Below are positions 34,429 through 45,723 of a stretch of DNA of 64,000 bases, piece after piece. This DNA comes from Monosiga brevicollis MX1. Taxonomy: Eukaryota > Opisthokonta > Choanoflagellata > Craspedida > Salpingoecidae. Position 1 is the first letter of the stretch. Each line of letters starts with the position of its first letter. The notes under the pieces are model-generated. The model was given only the letters and a program-made list of their open reading frames with translations. It made no database searches and had not been told where the DNA came from. The position numbers and the translations under genes were made by a program. The stretch lies in contig NW_001865042.1 of the NCBI RefSeq assembly GCF_000002865.3, positions 1,284,207 to 1,348,206 of the forward strand. The letters run 5' to 3'.

Positions 34429-37400
34429 TTACAAAGGCGTACTCATCTCTAGCACAATTTCGGCAAAGCTCGGTCGTAACTCGGGCTCTTGGGCCCAGCA
34501 CAATGTCATGGTCGAGCGCCACGACGCTGGCCAACTCTCATCCATGGGCAATCGATGCCCATCGGCCAAACAGGCTGCGAGGTTGGACAAGTAGGGCCCT
34601 CGAAACGTGACACCCTCCGCTGCCTCACGATGGGCAAGCAGATCCGGAATACGATGCGCACTCATCTCCCACATCAGCACCGCAAAGCTCCACACATCAG
34701 CAAAGCGATCATACGTTTTGCTACCCTCCAAGACCTCGGGTGCCGCATAGAGAGGCGTGCCCACCATCACAGTCTTATCCAATGAGGCGTTGGGCGTGCT
34801 GATGGGACTGGAGCTCGTTGAGAAGTCACGCCCTGAGGTCGATGCAAATTTCTGCTGATATCTCTGAAAGCAATACTTCATGCTGCCAAAGTCATTCACC
34901 TTGCCACGCCAGTCTCGTGTTACCAACACATTGCCTGCAACAAAACAAACCCGGACGAAGCAGCGCGATGAAAAAAACAAAACCCAAAAACAAAACAAAA
35001 ACAAGCGGCACAAGGTACGACCCCGTGCGCTTGCATCACTTGGCAGGCTACCATCACTAGTGTAGCCACAAGAAGCGACGAACCGGGCTTTAAGTCGCGA
35101 TGCATGCTCTTCATCTCCTCGTGAACATAACGCATGCCGCGTGCCACGTCGAGTGCAAGTGAGCAGCGGCGTGGCCAATCAAAGAGCTCTGGTGTCTCAC
35201 GACACAGACGATCCAGAGAACCGAGTTCAACAAATTCAAGGACCAGGGCTGGCCGGTCATCCATGTAGGCAAATCCAAAAAAGTGCACCAGGCAGGGATG
35301 CGAGGCCCGCATGACAAAGTCAACCTCACGCTGAAACATGGCACGTTCATCAGTCTGCATCGGACCGACGCGTGCCTTAGCCACCTTGACAGCGACCACA
35401 AAGCTGTTCCATTGGCCTTGATAGACATCACCAAAGGCCCCCTCATAGCCCACGTCAATCCGCCGTCCAAGGATAATGTCCTCTGCGTCGATATGCCACC
35501 CCTGCTTGAGGGCAATGACGTCATCCTCTGCATCAGCCAGTAGTCGCTCGCGCAGCTCCAGTTCCTCGCGCATGCCGAACAGCCAGTGAATGGCGCGCCA
35601 GATGCCGTAGCCCAAAGCAACGGCCAGCATTAGGGTGAAGACAACAAAGAGGGCAATGCCCAGGCTCGTGTCAAAGATTGAAGCCGGGCGCTCCTGAAGA
35701 AGGCACAAGCCATTATCATGTCTGACATAGCCCGGGCTACAGGTACACGTGTCTGTCAATCACAAAAACCAGACACGCTCTCAGTGAGATGATGCCCTTG
35801 ATGCACTTGGCAAGGGGTGTGCTGACTGCGTGTGGGCGAAAATCAGCCGGGATCAAGCAAAATCAACGTACAGCCAAGCATCGGTTGCTGTAAGTATGTC
35901 GTCTGGGAACGCGGCTGAGCGTAGTGAAAGGCTTGCAGAATCACCTTCACCTAAGGTGAGCTCGAGCAACAGGAGCGATGCTGAGGTGCTTATGATACGC
36001 ACAATATACCAAAGAACAAGCAAAAGACAAAAGACCAAAACAAACAAACAAACAAACCCGGAAGCAAAGTTGAGTAGGCATGCAGATGGCTGGTACGTAC
36101 CTCGTGAAGACATAAGAGCGGCAGATCATGGAGCTGCACAACAGCAAAAGGCTTGTTATCCACACTGTTGTCCGTCAGCATAATCTCAACCGATTGCAAG
36201 GCAGCTTGCATAAAGCTCACGTTGTTCAACCACGCGTTTTTTGAGAGATCTAGGATGTTGAGGACCAGAGCACAGCCCGTGATAAAGTCTGCGAGGCCCT
36301 CGTCTGCAGCTTGCTCAGACAGATCATTGGCGATGATAGCTGTCAAATTGGGCATAGATCGGCAAATATCGCCGCTTTTCAACAACGAGCGCGTTGAACT
36401 CAGATCCACAAACTGCAGCTGTTTTGAGCCCATTAAAAAGTCCGTGTCCACCTCAAGCTCGCGATTGCCAGAGAGGTTGAGAAAGAAGAGCTGAGGAAAA
36501 TGATTCAAGCTGACAGCTGGAAGACTGGTGATAGAATTGTTGCTGACATCGACCTTGGAGATGGTCAAGGGCAATGGCGGTGCTTCGGTGAGTTGCAGCC
36601 CGGACAGGCTGAGGAATTGCAGGTTGCTTGCTATTAGGGAGCCACGCAGTCGTACGGCGCGATCCGAAGCTAACAGGAAGGAGAGCAAGCTTGAACAAGA
36701 CGCAAGCCAGTTCAAGTCAAAGTCTCCACCACGGTTCCATTGGATGGAAAGTGTGGTCAGCTGTGACGCGGTGTTGAATGTGCTCGCTTCGAGGTCCATG
36801 ACGGGGTTGTTTCGATAAAGCAGCGTCTCTAAGCGACTCAGGGCTTGGACTAGCGAGGCTGGCATAGCAGTCAGCTGGTTGTTCATGGCGGCGAGGGTGG
36901 TGAGGTTGAAGCAACGCTCCAGGCCCACGCCGTCAAGTGTCTGTAGCGCATTGTCATCGATCCAAAGTTCGATCAGACGGCAGGGCTGCGGGGTGGGCGG
37001 TACAGCTGTTAGCGCGTTGTGACTGAGGATCAGCTCGCGAAGCTCGCTACTCTTTGCAAACAGCGCCGAGTCGATGCTTGCCAGCGCGTTGGAGGATCCA
37101 TTCAACATTTGTAGAGCTGGTAAATTCAGAGCAACCAGTTCCGTCACAGCGTTCAGGGCAAAGGCAAGGGTGCTCAAGCGTGGGAGGCTTGGCAACGCGA
37201 GAGTGGTGAGCACATTGGCCGTCAGGTCCAGCTCACGCAAAGCGGTGAGTTGTGCCAGCTCTGGCAGGGACTGTAGCGCCATGTTCGCAAGCGATAGCCG
37301 CTCAAGACGAGTCAAGCTACGTAGCAGCCCAGCCTCGCGCACCACATTGGCATTCGTGCCGTCTAGGTACAATGTAAGTAACTGGTGGCAGTTGCTTAGG

Positions 37401-38491
37401 TCAGCCGTCGTGAGTGAAGGGAGTGGCCGATTCAGACCCAGATCAAGGCTTGTCAATGACGCCCCGTTAACACAGACGGGGCTGCTGACGGATTTGATGG
37501 CATTGACACGACAGCTTGCGGTTTGGAGCGTAGGGTGTAGCGGCCCGAGGGTGGAGAGTCGATTGTTGTTCAGGAACACATGCTTCAAGTTCGCCCCCAA
37601 ACTGGGCCAATCCGTCAGGCGGTTGTGTCCTAGGTCCACGAAAGTCAGCTGCGTCATCGAGCTCAAGAATGAGCCAGGCAGCGTGGTCAGACGGTTATTG
37701 GCCAGCGTCAAATTCACCAGGGCGGGCGCAGCACGTAAGGCGGAAGCGGACACCGAGACAATGTTGTTACTGCTGAGGTTGAGCTCGATCAGGCTTGGCG
37801 CCTGGATCAGCAGGTCCGTGTCCAGCGATGGCAGAGCACATTGCAACAGGCGCAGACTGCGTAGGTTGGGAGCAGAGAGTCGCAGTTTGGTGGCAGCGAG
37901 CAGGCTGTCTTCGATATGAAGTTCAACCAGGTTGGGCAATTGAGCCAAGAGATCTGGCAGATGGCGGTTGTCCACGGTCGAGAGGTTGTGGAGCGTGAGG
38001 TGAGTCACAGCTTCAGAAATGTAGGCGGGCAGTACAAAATCACTCTGCACCACGGTGACATTGGGCAAGGCTGTCCACAGGGACGCCCAGTCACTGCTTT
38101 TGCTAAAATCAACACGGTACAAATTGAGGCGACTGGCTTTGCGTGATGTGAAGTTGCCGAGCGTTACAGCTGCCGAGAGGGGCGCGGTACTCGTCCCGAC
38201 AAAAGCGATTGCTTCAACGCAGTTATCAAAATACTGCTGGGTAGCCGAGTCTTGGGCCGTACTCGCATGGCCAGCACCGTCGTCCGTGAGCGGTTGGAGA
38301 CTCTCCGTGTCGAGCGTGCACGCCATGCTCGTGGGGCGCAGCGTGCAATGACGCACCAAGGCCTGCTGGGCCAATGCTGTACAATCACCCATCGCACAGC
38401 CCCAAAGAGCAACCATGCCCACCATCCAAAGCAGCATCCCGCGCCGCGCGACCGGCAGCCCCGGCGGCGCGACGTGCATTGCAAGCACCAT
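34429..38491 (-). CDS. Leucine-rich-repeat receptor with TKL-type protein kinase domain
   Basis: Transmembrane receptor kinase. Exon 1 (38491-36101) encodes a signal peptide (MLLWMVGMVALWGCAMG) and roughly twenty leucine-rich repeats, for example SLIELNLSSNNIVSVSASAL and LVNLTLANNRLTTLPGSFL. A downstream exon starting near 35753 gives a small Cys motif (TCTCSPGYVRHDNGLC), a transmembrane helix (SLGIALFVVFTLMLAVALGY) and the kinase. The glycine loop is YEGAFGDVYQG and the ATP Lys is in VAVKVAKA. The catalytic loop is MHRDLKPGNVLV, split by an intron at about 35083|34938. KVNDFGSMK, TPLYAAPEVLEG and FADVWSFAVLMWEMS follow, with the C-terminal MTLCWAQEPELRPSF. All catalytic residues are present, so activity is expected. 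The kinase resembles tyrosine-kinase-like (TKL) Ser/Thr kinases more than true tyrosine kinases. One short exon between 36101 and 35753, probably around 35960, could not be placed with certainty. Ligand unknown. Confidence 0.85.
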
Positions 38492-39238
38492 GTTCCTCCA
38501 ACTCTAAACTCTGACGCCGCCAACTCGTCATTAACACACACACACCAAAAAGAAGAAAAAAAAAATGAAAAAAAATTAATTTTTAATGTCGTGGTGTGTG
38601 AATTTCGGAATTTCATCACATGAACATCTGAGATGGATAATGCCTTTCTATGAACTGTTCAGACCGTGTATACGAGGCGACGTCTGTGATCCGCGCGAGC
38701 CTCACAGCATGTCCCCGGTTCCTTAGTCTTGGGATGCCATTATTGACCCTGAATTGCCCGTTATTCGGCTGGATCAAACTGACGATTGGTGAAATTTAAG
38801 ATTCAAGCGTGCACACTTGAATTTCCGCCCACGTGTTAATGTGGTGACCACCATCATCAGCAGATGCAGCTGGCGGCACCATGGGCATGGGCTGTTCCTT
38901 CGTCGAGTCATGCATAATCCCTTTCAAGTGTCTTCAGAGATGAACATCTGTCTCCTTTTGTTTGAAGAATGGGCACAGCCACTGGCTGGCGTGGACGGGT
39001 TGCACAAGCAAGTATCTTGTGCAAGGATTGATTGGAGTCTTGAGTCTCTTATCAAATCATTGGCTTTGGGGTTGAGCAGATAAAAAGTCGTACAGGACCC
39101 TCGTCCTTCCAGCGCACAAGCTGGCTGCCACTCAGTGCCAAGCCCAGGCTGTGCGCACGCTGATCATACAGAAGATCACACCTAAATGACAAGTCAGCGG
39201 AAACGCCTCCTTCTGGCCATCTTTGGGCCAATCAGGTT
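38492..39238. other. Intergenic region
   Basis: About 750 bases between the start of the LRR kinase and the 3' end of the PI 3-kinase gene, both on the minus strand. A-rich sequence lies at 38551-38585. Only short, motif-free open frames are present. Confidence 0.5.
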
Positions 39239-42200
39239 CTACTTGCGCATGCGCTGGGCAAGGCCGTGCAAATTCTCAATGAGGCGGGGCATGAGGGCAG
39301 ATTCCGAAGACACCATCTGATTGCGAAAGTCGTAAATGGCTTGCTCATCGTCCAATTCGAGCCGAAAGCGCTCGCGGACCTACGACACGCAAGCCCAGAG
39401 AAGTTAGAGAAGCATGTATGTTTGGCACACACAAGTGCAGTCTCTGCTTCTGGTGAAACAATGCCGCACAAGGCAAAAAAGGGCAAAGGCGAGTGTGAGT
39501 TGATGGAGCCAACCTTGGCAACCGCTCGGTCACGCTCGATGGCAATATCCTGAATGGTGCTGTCCACCATAAGCGCAAAGAGGTTGAGGATCAGGTTGGC
39601 ATGCTTTCGCAGAATAAGGTAGCCCATGTAGCAGTGTTGTCTGAGAAGAATGGTAGCACGTCAAGGTTCGCGATCCAGCGTAAGGCAGTCGCACGCGCAG
39701 AGCCAAGCATTGGTGAGAGGCAGAGGCAGGATCAAGTACTCAAACAGAAGCTGGGCAAGAAAAAAAAAAAAAAAAACCAAACAGGGTCATCCGGGCGGAA
39801 CAAGCTTTTCGTACCGGAAGACGCCTGTCTCTTCGCCGTCCGGGCCTCCCATGGCATCAACCATTTCCTACAGAGTCGGCAAGAACGTGAAGCGGCTGCG
39901 TCCGTGTATTGACGATGTACACGAGCAGGCGCCATCTCTCAAAGGGTAAAAGAAGCCCACACTTGAAGCAAAATGGGGGTAGAAGGCAGAAAGCAATCAA
40001 TGATACCTTTGTGATCTTCATAGGCGGTGGCATGGGTTTGGGGTCTCGGCCCAAAATGAAGCCATAGTCCACATGGATCAGATGACCCTCTGAGGTGATC
40101 ATCAAATTATCGAGATGTCGGTCACCAACGCCCAACAAATATGTAACCACGCAGTAGCCTAAGAATACCATCCCCCACGTCATCAGGTCGTGGCGAGTCG
40201 AGCATTGGCAGCGGCCGCCACGCGAAGAGGCGCCCAAATTGCAGTTTTACACAAGCAAAGGTGCGGACCCACCGGCACAACTGCGAACGTAGTTGTCCAT
40301 GGCTTGACGAGAAATGCCAAGCGGACCCTTGGGGTCAGGATGCTGCTTTTGCAAGTATTTCTACGTTCAAGGTCCCGGCAAAACCATCATCAGGTCAGAC
40401 GCTTGGATCCGACACCCGCAGACCCGCCGCGAATTTTGGATAAGTCAGACGCTGCATTGCTACCCAACCTTGATACTGCGGTCATTGGACAGAACGCTTG
40501 CCACTGCCTCAGCATTGACTCTTTGGAGCATGCCAATCTCGCTGTTGGCAGCTAGGCACTTGTAGGGCACGAGTCGCAGGTCAAGATTCTCCTGCTTGAG
40601 CAAACGGTCCATCAACTGAATAACCTGAAGCACAAGTTGATCCTGAGGAGTGGGGTCGGGTCACAGCAATCCATCAGCCCAGTGAGATGAGCCAGAGCAC
40701 AGACACCACCGGCGGCGGGCTTTGCTTTGTAGATTGAACTGGCTGCATGGTGACATACCTGGCGCAAGTCATCACCGTTCTTGAAGATGATGCCATAGTC
40801 ACCCATGGACGTCTCAAGCGTCAAGCCCAGGGGCTGCAGAGCACTCTATAAACGCGTCAGCAAGGCCAAACGCGCGCCCACGAGGTGAGCTAGTCTAGCT
40901 ACAGCTTATGGATCGCAAGAGAATTGAATCATGGCAGTTTGGGCGCTAAGACCTTGAAGATTCTGGCAGATCTGGCGTTGATACTCTTGATGCGGACGCC
41001 TAGTCAGACACACGGGTCAGTCAAGATCAGCAGGCTTGGTCTGATTCCCCTGCACTGCTTTGTGTGCTTACTAGGGTCCATAGGAAAGGGAAGGTCGTGA
41101 AGTTGTTGCCATTTGGGACTGCTCAAGATGCGCTGCAGCTCGTCAACCTACATCGTTGGATGCCAAGCAGGTTAACGGGCACTGGAGCATGGAATGACAG
41201 AAGGCAGCTTCAACTTGAGATGAACCTACCTTCTTTGGGCGATCTAGCTTCATTCCCTTGAGCTCAGCTGAGAGATCCTCCAGGTCTGACCAACAAGCCA
41301 GCGCATGCGACGGGCCGTGAACACGCCATGGCAAACAACCCCACAAAAACTTCGCAACAGCACGAAAACATGAAAATGATGATGGGGTGACCAGCAAGGC
41401 AAGATGTCGTCATGTACCAGCAAAAAACTGTGCCCCCGACATGATTTCAGACCAGATGACGGGCGCGCGTTGGGCAATATAGCTGTGACGTAGCCCAAGT
41501 TGCGACATTAGCCAAAGCCGCTGGGGATACACTTTTGTCGGTACAGCCAGGCAGCAGGAGCAGCTCTGAGCGACCAAACGTACGCTTGGTAGTTGTCGGA
41601 GAAAACCTGATAAATGGCAGCGTAGCTGGAGACGGTGTCAAAGGCCTCGACCCGCAAGAACCAGTACAGCTGCGTGGCCAAGGCCGCATTGCTACTGGCT
41701 CGCCAGGCCAAGAACTCGAAGAGCGTATCAGGAGCTGAGCAGGCGGTCAAGCATCACAACGTTGAACAAGGGCGAAGCATGAGAGATGAAGGGTGGGTCA
41801 GCTCTTGTAAAAGAAAACACATTCATAATAGACTCAACAAGCGAAGGGCGGGCGCTCCGGACCGGGTTCGGCAAGTTCAGGAGGTACGGCGTTGTCGTTG
41901 CTGGTACCAGGCTGCAATGCACCTGAAGAGCCATCCCCTGCGGTTGGGGGGTTGGCTTTGGCGCGGCTACTAATGCTGGCCGGCCCGCTGATGCGGGTGT
42001 CTTCTGGATCATACTTGAGTGCCTGCACAAGCTGAAGGAGATACAAAGATAACTCTTCATTGCTTGCCTGGTCAAAGACGCACCAAAGAAAAAAAAAAAA
42101 AATGAGCGAAAAGAGATGCGGAAGCATCGGGTCAAGGCATGTGAGCTGGCTGGTGTTTCAAATGTCAAGTGGTCACCGAAGTGTACCTCATGGAGCCGTT

Positions 42201-44385
42201 TAACAGCATACGCGCGGGGAATCGGGGAGCGAAAGTCCTTGCCCAAGAGCTCAAGAGCCGTGGCAACATCAATCCGTGCCCACGTGTCGAGAAGCTCTGC
42301 CACGTTTTCCGTATCCTCCTGGCAGACATGGAGCAGGCCCCGATGAGCTTTAAGTCTCTTGTGGCCGAGGGAATGAAGGCAAAAGATGCATAACGGACCT
42401 TGGTCTGCCAATTGATGGACTTGAGAACTTTGGACAGAGCTGTGCCGTTGCGGCTGAGGTAGTAGCGAAAGCGCCTAAGCACATCGTACGACAAATAAAA
42501 GCCTCGTGAGCCAGAAGAAGACGAGCAATGACTCGCTTGCAGCTCTACCGTTGCTCTATCAAAGTCGGTGACGCATCTCGAGCGACGACGAACCCACCAA
42601 AGCAAACCCTTCTCTTCGCCACTAAGCTCATCCGTGGGTGACTTCATGATCATTTCTGCAAGGCGATCTCGGGCTGCCGGGTTGGGTTTGTCGTTGCGCT
42701 CATACACGTGCTGCTCACTTGATCCCATCTGGAGGTGGTGCATTCCTTCAACCTAGCAGTTGGGTGCAGACAAAAGCGGAAAACCATGAGCAAGGGCGGG
42801 TTTGACAGGGCTGGACAAGCCAACGCGATGGGGATGTCAAGATTTTGGTTTTTTTTTAAAAAAAAAAAAAACTAAAAAAAGGAGGCCCGAGGCAGCGTAC
42901 GAGATTGGAATCTTCGTAAATTTCAGGATCCAAGGCTTTGAACTGTGGCTCTGTGGCAGATGGTTGGATCAAACGTGTGAGAACAAGGACCGCAATGCGT
43001 GATATGTAACGAGTGGTGTGAGACGTGTGTGTGGTGAGCAGTGAGGGTCGCCGGGCAAGCTACGGAGTTCACGCTTGGGAACCAACCTTTCACAAAGTTG
43101 GAAGTGCGGTCAGCAAAGACGATATTCTTGCGAAACCAGGCAAAGGACACATCCAAGAAGAGCGTGTGGGGTGATTCGGCCTGGGCCAGCTGATGATTTC
43201 ACAACATGCGAGGTCACGGATAGGAAGGGTATTTCAACGGCAGCAAATGTGTGTGTCAGTGAGACCGACGACTTGTCACAGGATGTGAGTTGCAGGATTG
43301 CATCTTTGTGGTCGTTGGCGCACCGTGAGCATCTTGTCGAGTTGAATGCCCATCAGCTCATCGAGCCACGGGACTTGGGGGAGGAAGCCTTGCCAGTAGT
43401 CTTGCAAGCGCTGCATTGATGGGCCAGAAGCAAGCACCCGCGCAAACAGCAAATCGTCAAGGAATAATGCGCTGGACAGGCTGCCGTCGAGGGCCACGGG
43501 TCATGATCGATATGAGGCAAGAGTATGGCAGGCACGTCTTCTCACCCTTTGAAGGGCTTGCAGTGGGGTTCCCTCACGACTTGAATCGCCATTGGTCAGT
43601 TCGGGGCCGATCGGGGATTGCTGTTGCTCGAGGCGCAGTGTTACCTTGCCCATGCGCAGGAGGCTCTTGTCATCAAACAGGCGAAGAATGGCACCTCCGA
43701 GATAGTGGATGTCACCCGGGCCAGAGAGCTCGTACACGTTGAGAACGAGCGTGGCATCCAGGGTTAGATCAGCCACAGTCAGGGGCAAGGCGATGGTTTC
43801 TAAAAGGGTTGTGCACAACGAGATTGAGCCGCGCGTCGCTGTGACAATGTCATCTAGGCAGGACTCGCGTGCGGCAAGTAGACAAGCGGCCCTGGGGTCA
43901 AAGGGCGGGGCATACCGTCCCACACCGGGTCGTCGGTAAAAGTGCGATAGGAAGTCGTGACCGGCATGCAGAGGGGTTCATCGCCCCCAAAAAGATAGGC
44001 CTCAACCACGGGGTCTGTGAATCCGATGATAACACGCCAAGAGACAGGTGAGCGGTCCGGGCAGAAGCTGGCCCGGCGGCTGAGCAGTACGAGGGCTGGG
44101 GCCGGACCGTTGAAGGACTTGGCAGCGAGCTGAAACGCTTGGGCAGCATCGTTCAGGATGGGATCGTTGCCTGGATCGCGAATTCCGTAGAGGGATTTGC
44201 TGCGCGCACAAGCCAGAGACAGTGAGGAGCTTTGCTATCGTAGATGTGGAGCAAGAGGTTGATGCAAACATGATGGGAGCATACATCTTGAAGCGGAAGA
44301 CTTCATGGGTCAAGTCACAGGAGCAAACAAACTGTAGGGCATCAGCTCCACGCGAGGCAGGTGCTACGGGCTGGCGCGTGGCCAT
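39239..44385 (-). CDS. PIK3C3: Class III phosphatidylinositol 3-kinase (Vps34)
   Basis: Vps34 makes PI(3)P from phosphatidylinositol on endosomal and autophagic membranes. The gene has many short exons on the minus strand. The start at 44385 gives [19 protein letters not shown], followed by [13 protein letters not shown] (human YIYSCDLDINVQLK). The C2 domain follows at ~44210-43680 ([39 protein letters not shown]), then [15 protein letters not shown]. The helical domain (~42750-41500) has [33 protein letters not shown] and [15 protein letters not shown]. The kinase domain (~40830-39239) has [11 protein letters not shown] and [14 protein letters not shown]. Its catalytic loop is [11 protein letters not shown], its activation segment [20 protein letters not shown], and its C-terminus [14 protein letters not shown] (human EQIHKFAQYWRK). 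These signatures separate it from class I and II enzymes. All catalytic residues are present. Exon borders in the middle were not all fixed. Confidence 0.92.
39760..39776. repeat. Poly-A run in a Vps34 intron
   Basis: Seventeen A residues on the + strand, that is a poly-T tract on the coding strand. The run sits upstream of the exon containing the [11 protein letters not shown] motif. Confidence 0.85.
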
Positions 44386-44589
44386 GGCGTGTTTCAAGGC
44401 TAGCTTGAAGAGCCGTGGGCATCCAGCAACGGCGAATCACGAGGACGGCACGACCGGACTGGGTCGAATCGCAACGTCCCCGCGCAGCGATTTCCCCTCG
44501 ACGGCCTACAGCTGCGCACCACTCAAACACGCATGTATACTCTACTGTCCCAGCAGACGATGATGCAGAAGCCCAAATTGTCGTCGGAG

Positions 44590-44652
44590 AGCAGGAAGCA
44601 AGGGGGGGAGGAAGGAGGAGGAAGCAAGGGGGAGGAAGGAGGAGGAGGAACG
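44590..44652. repeat. Homopurine tract with near-direct repeats
   Basis: Two copies of a ~23-base purine unit of the type GAAGCAAGGGGGAGGAAGGA lie in tandem and extend into GGAGGA repeats. Such mirror-like purine tracts can form triplex DNA. This is observation plus general knowledge. Confidence 0.75.
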
Positions 44653-45166
44653 AGTCGCGGGCGTCGTGCTGTTGTGCGGTGACGCGACCGTCGTACGGCA
44701 GCCCCGACACCAGTGATGAGGCTTTCCGTTCGCTCGGAAAAGGGATGTTGTGAATTGCTATTGACAACATATATACAGAAAAAAACAACACATGTAGATG
44801 TATAGGCGTGCCAACTTTGGCGCAGGAATGGCAGCGCCTGTACCTGATGGCCGCTTGCGCTGGTGGTCTGCAGACCGGGGGGACTGCCCTCGGTGAAACT
44901 CAAGAGGCGGTGTGGTTTTGCTCTGCTCGGCGGGCACGTCTTATCATACGGCCGCGACCAGCGCTTGTGATCGATCTCTGGCACCAGCTCCGCATCATAA
45001 ATCCATCGCTGCCACCGCTGCACTTTGGACAAACACCAACCTCCCAAACCCCCTCATCATCTACATCAACCTTATCTGACAATAACGTATACGTACTAGC
45101 ATATATGAAACGACCTTCAACAAGTCTGAAAAACACTACATGTGGTGATTTGTTGCCCCGCGTGCC

Positions 45167-45213
45167 CTCCCTCTCTCCCTCTCTCTCTCTCTCTCTCTCA
45201 CTCTCTCTCTCTC
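45167..45213. repeat. (CT)n microsatellite
   Basis: A CT dinucleotide tract with single interruptions, within the Vps34/S2P upstream region. Confidence 0.9.
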
Positions 45214-45541
45214 AGATTTCGAGCTCTGGGCTGGAAGCGGAGTTGATCTTCACCTGAGCCCTGGCAGTCAATGTGTGTGGTACGTCGAATCGCGTGTTCG
45301 TGTTCGGTGGCATGTGTGAGGGGCCTGGTGTGTGAGTGTGGATGTGCCTTCAATCAGGGAAGACGGGCTGGGGGGAATGCGTTCTGTGTGTGTGTGTGGG
45401 TGGGTAAGGGTGATCATCACGCGTCCGCCGCTCGTCACCACCTTCGTAACGGGGTGTTGTGCTCGATCAAGACAAGACGTGGTCTCCGTCTTCTCCCGCC
45501 CCCTTTTTGCGTGCATTTGGCTCATTGTGCATATGCTGCAT

Positions 45542-45556
45542 CCCCCCCCCCCCCCC
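45542..45556. repeat. Poly-C homopolymer
   Basis: A run of 15 C residues about 170 bases upstream of the site-2 protease start codon. Run length is error-prone in sequencing. Confidence 0.85.
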
Positions 45557-45723
45557 TGCCGCGCGCCTCCTGACGTTACAGCAACAATTGTTCTGATTCA
45601 TAGCATCATCCCTTTGAGCTTGTGAGACCCTTGACCCTTGCCCTTGCGTGCTCGACTTGCCCATCCACTTGCCTCACTCCATGCAGCACCTAGCTTGGGC
45701 GCCGTACGGCACAGCCCACTAGG

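Larger units (their letters stand above)
44386..45723. promoter_or_regulatory. Divergent upstream region of Vps34 and site-2 protease
   Basis: About 1.3 kb without a recognised exon. It holds a homopurine block of near-direct repeats (44590-44652), a CT run (45167-45213), GT-rich sequence (45260-45410) and a poly-C run (45542-45556). A small upstream noncoding exon for either gene is possible but not visible. The open frames here are low-complexity. Confidence 0.5.
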
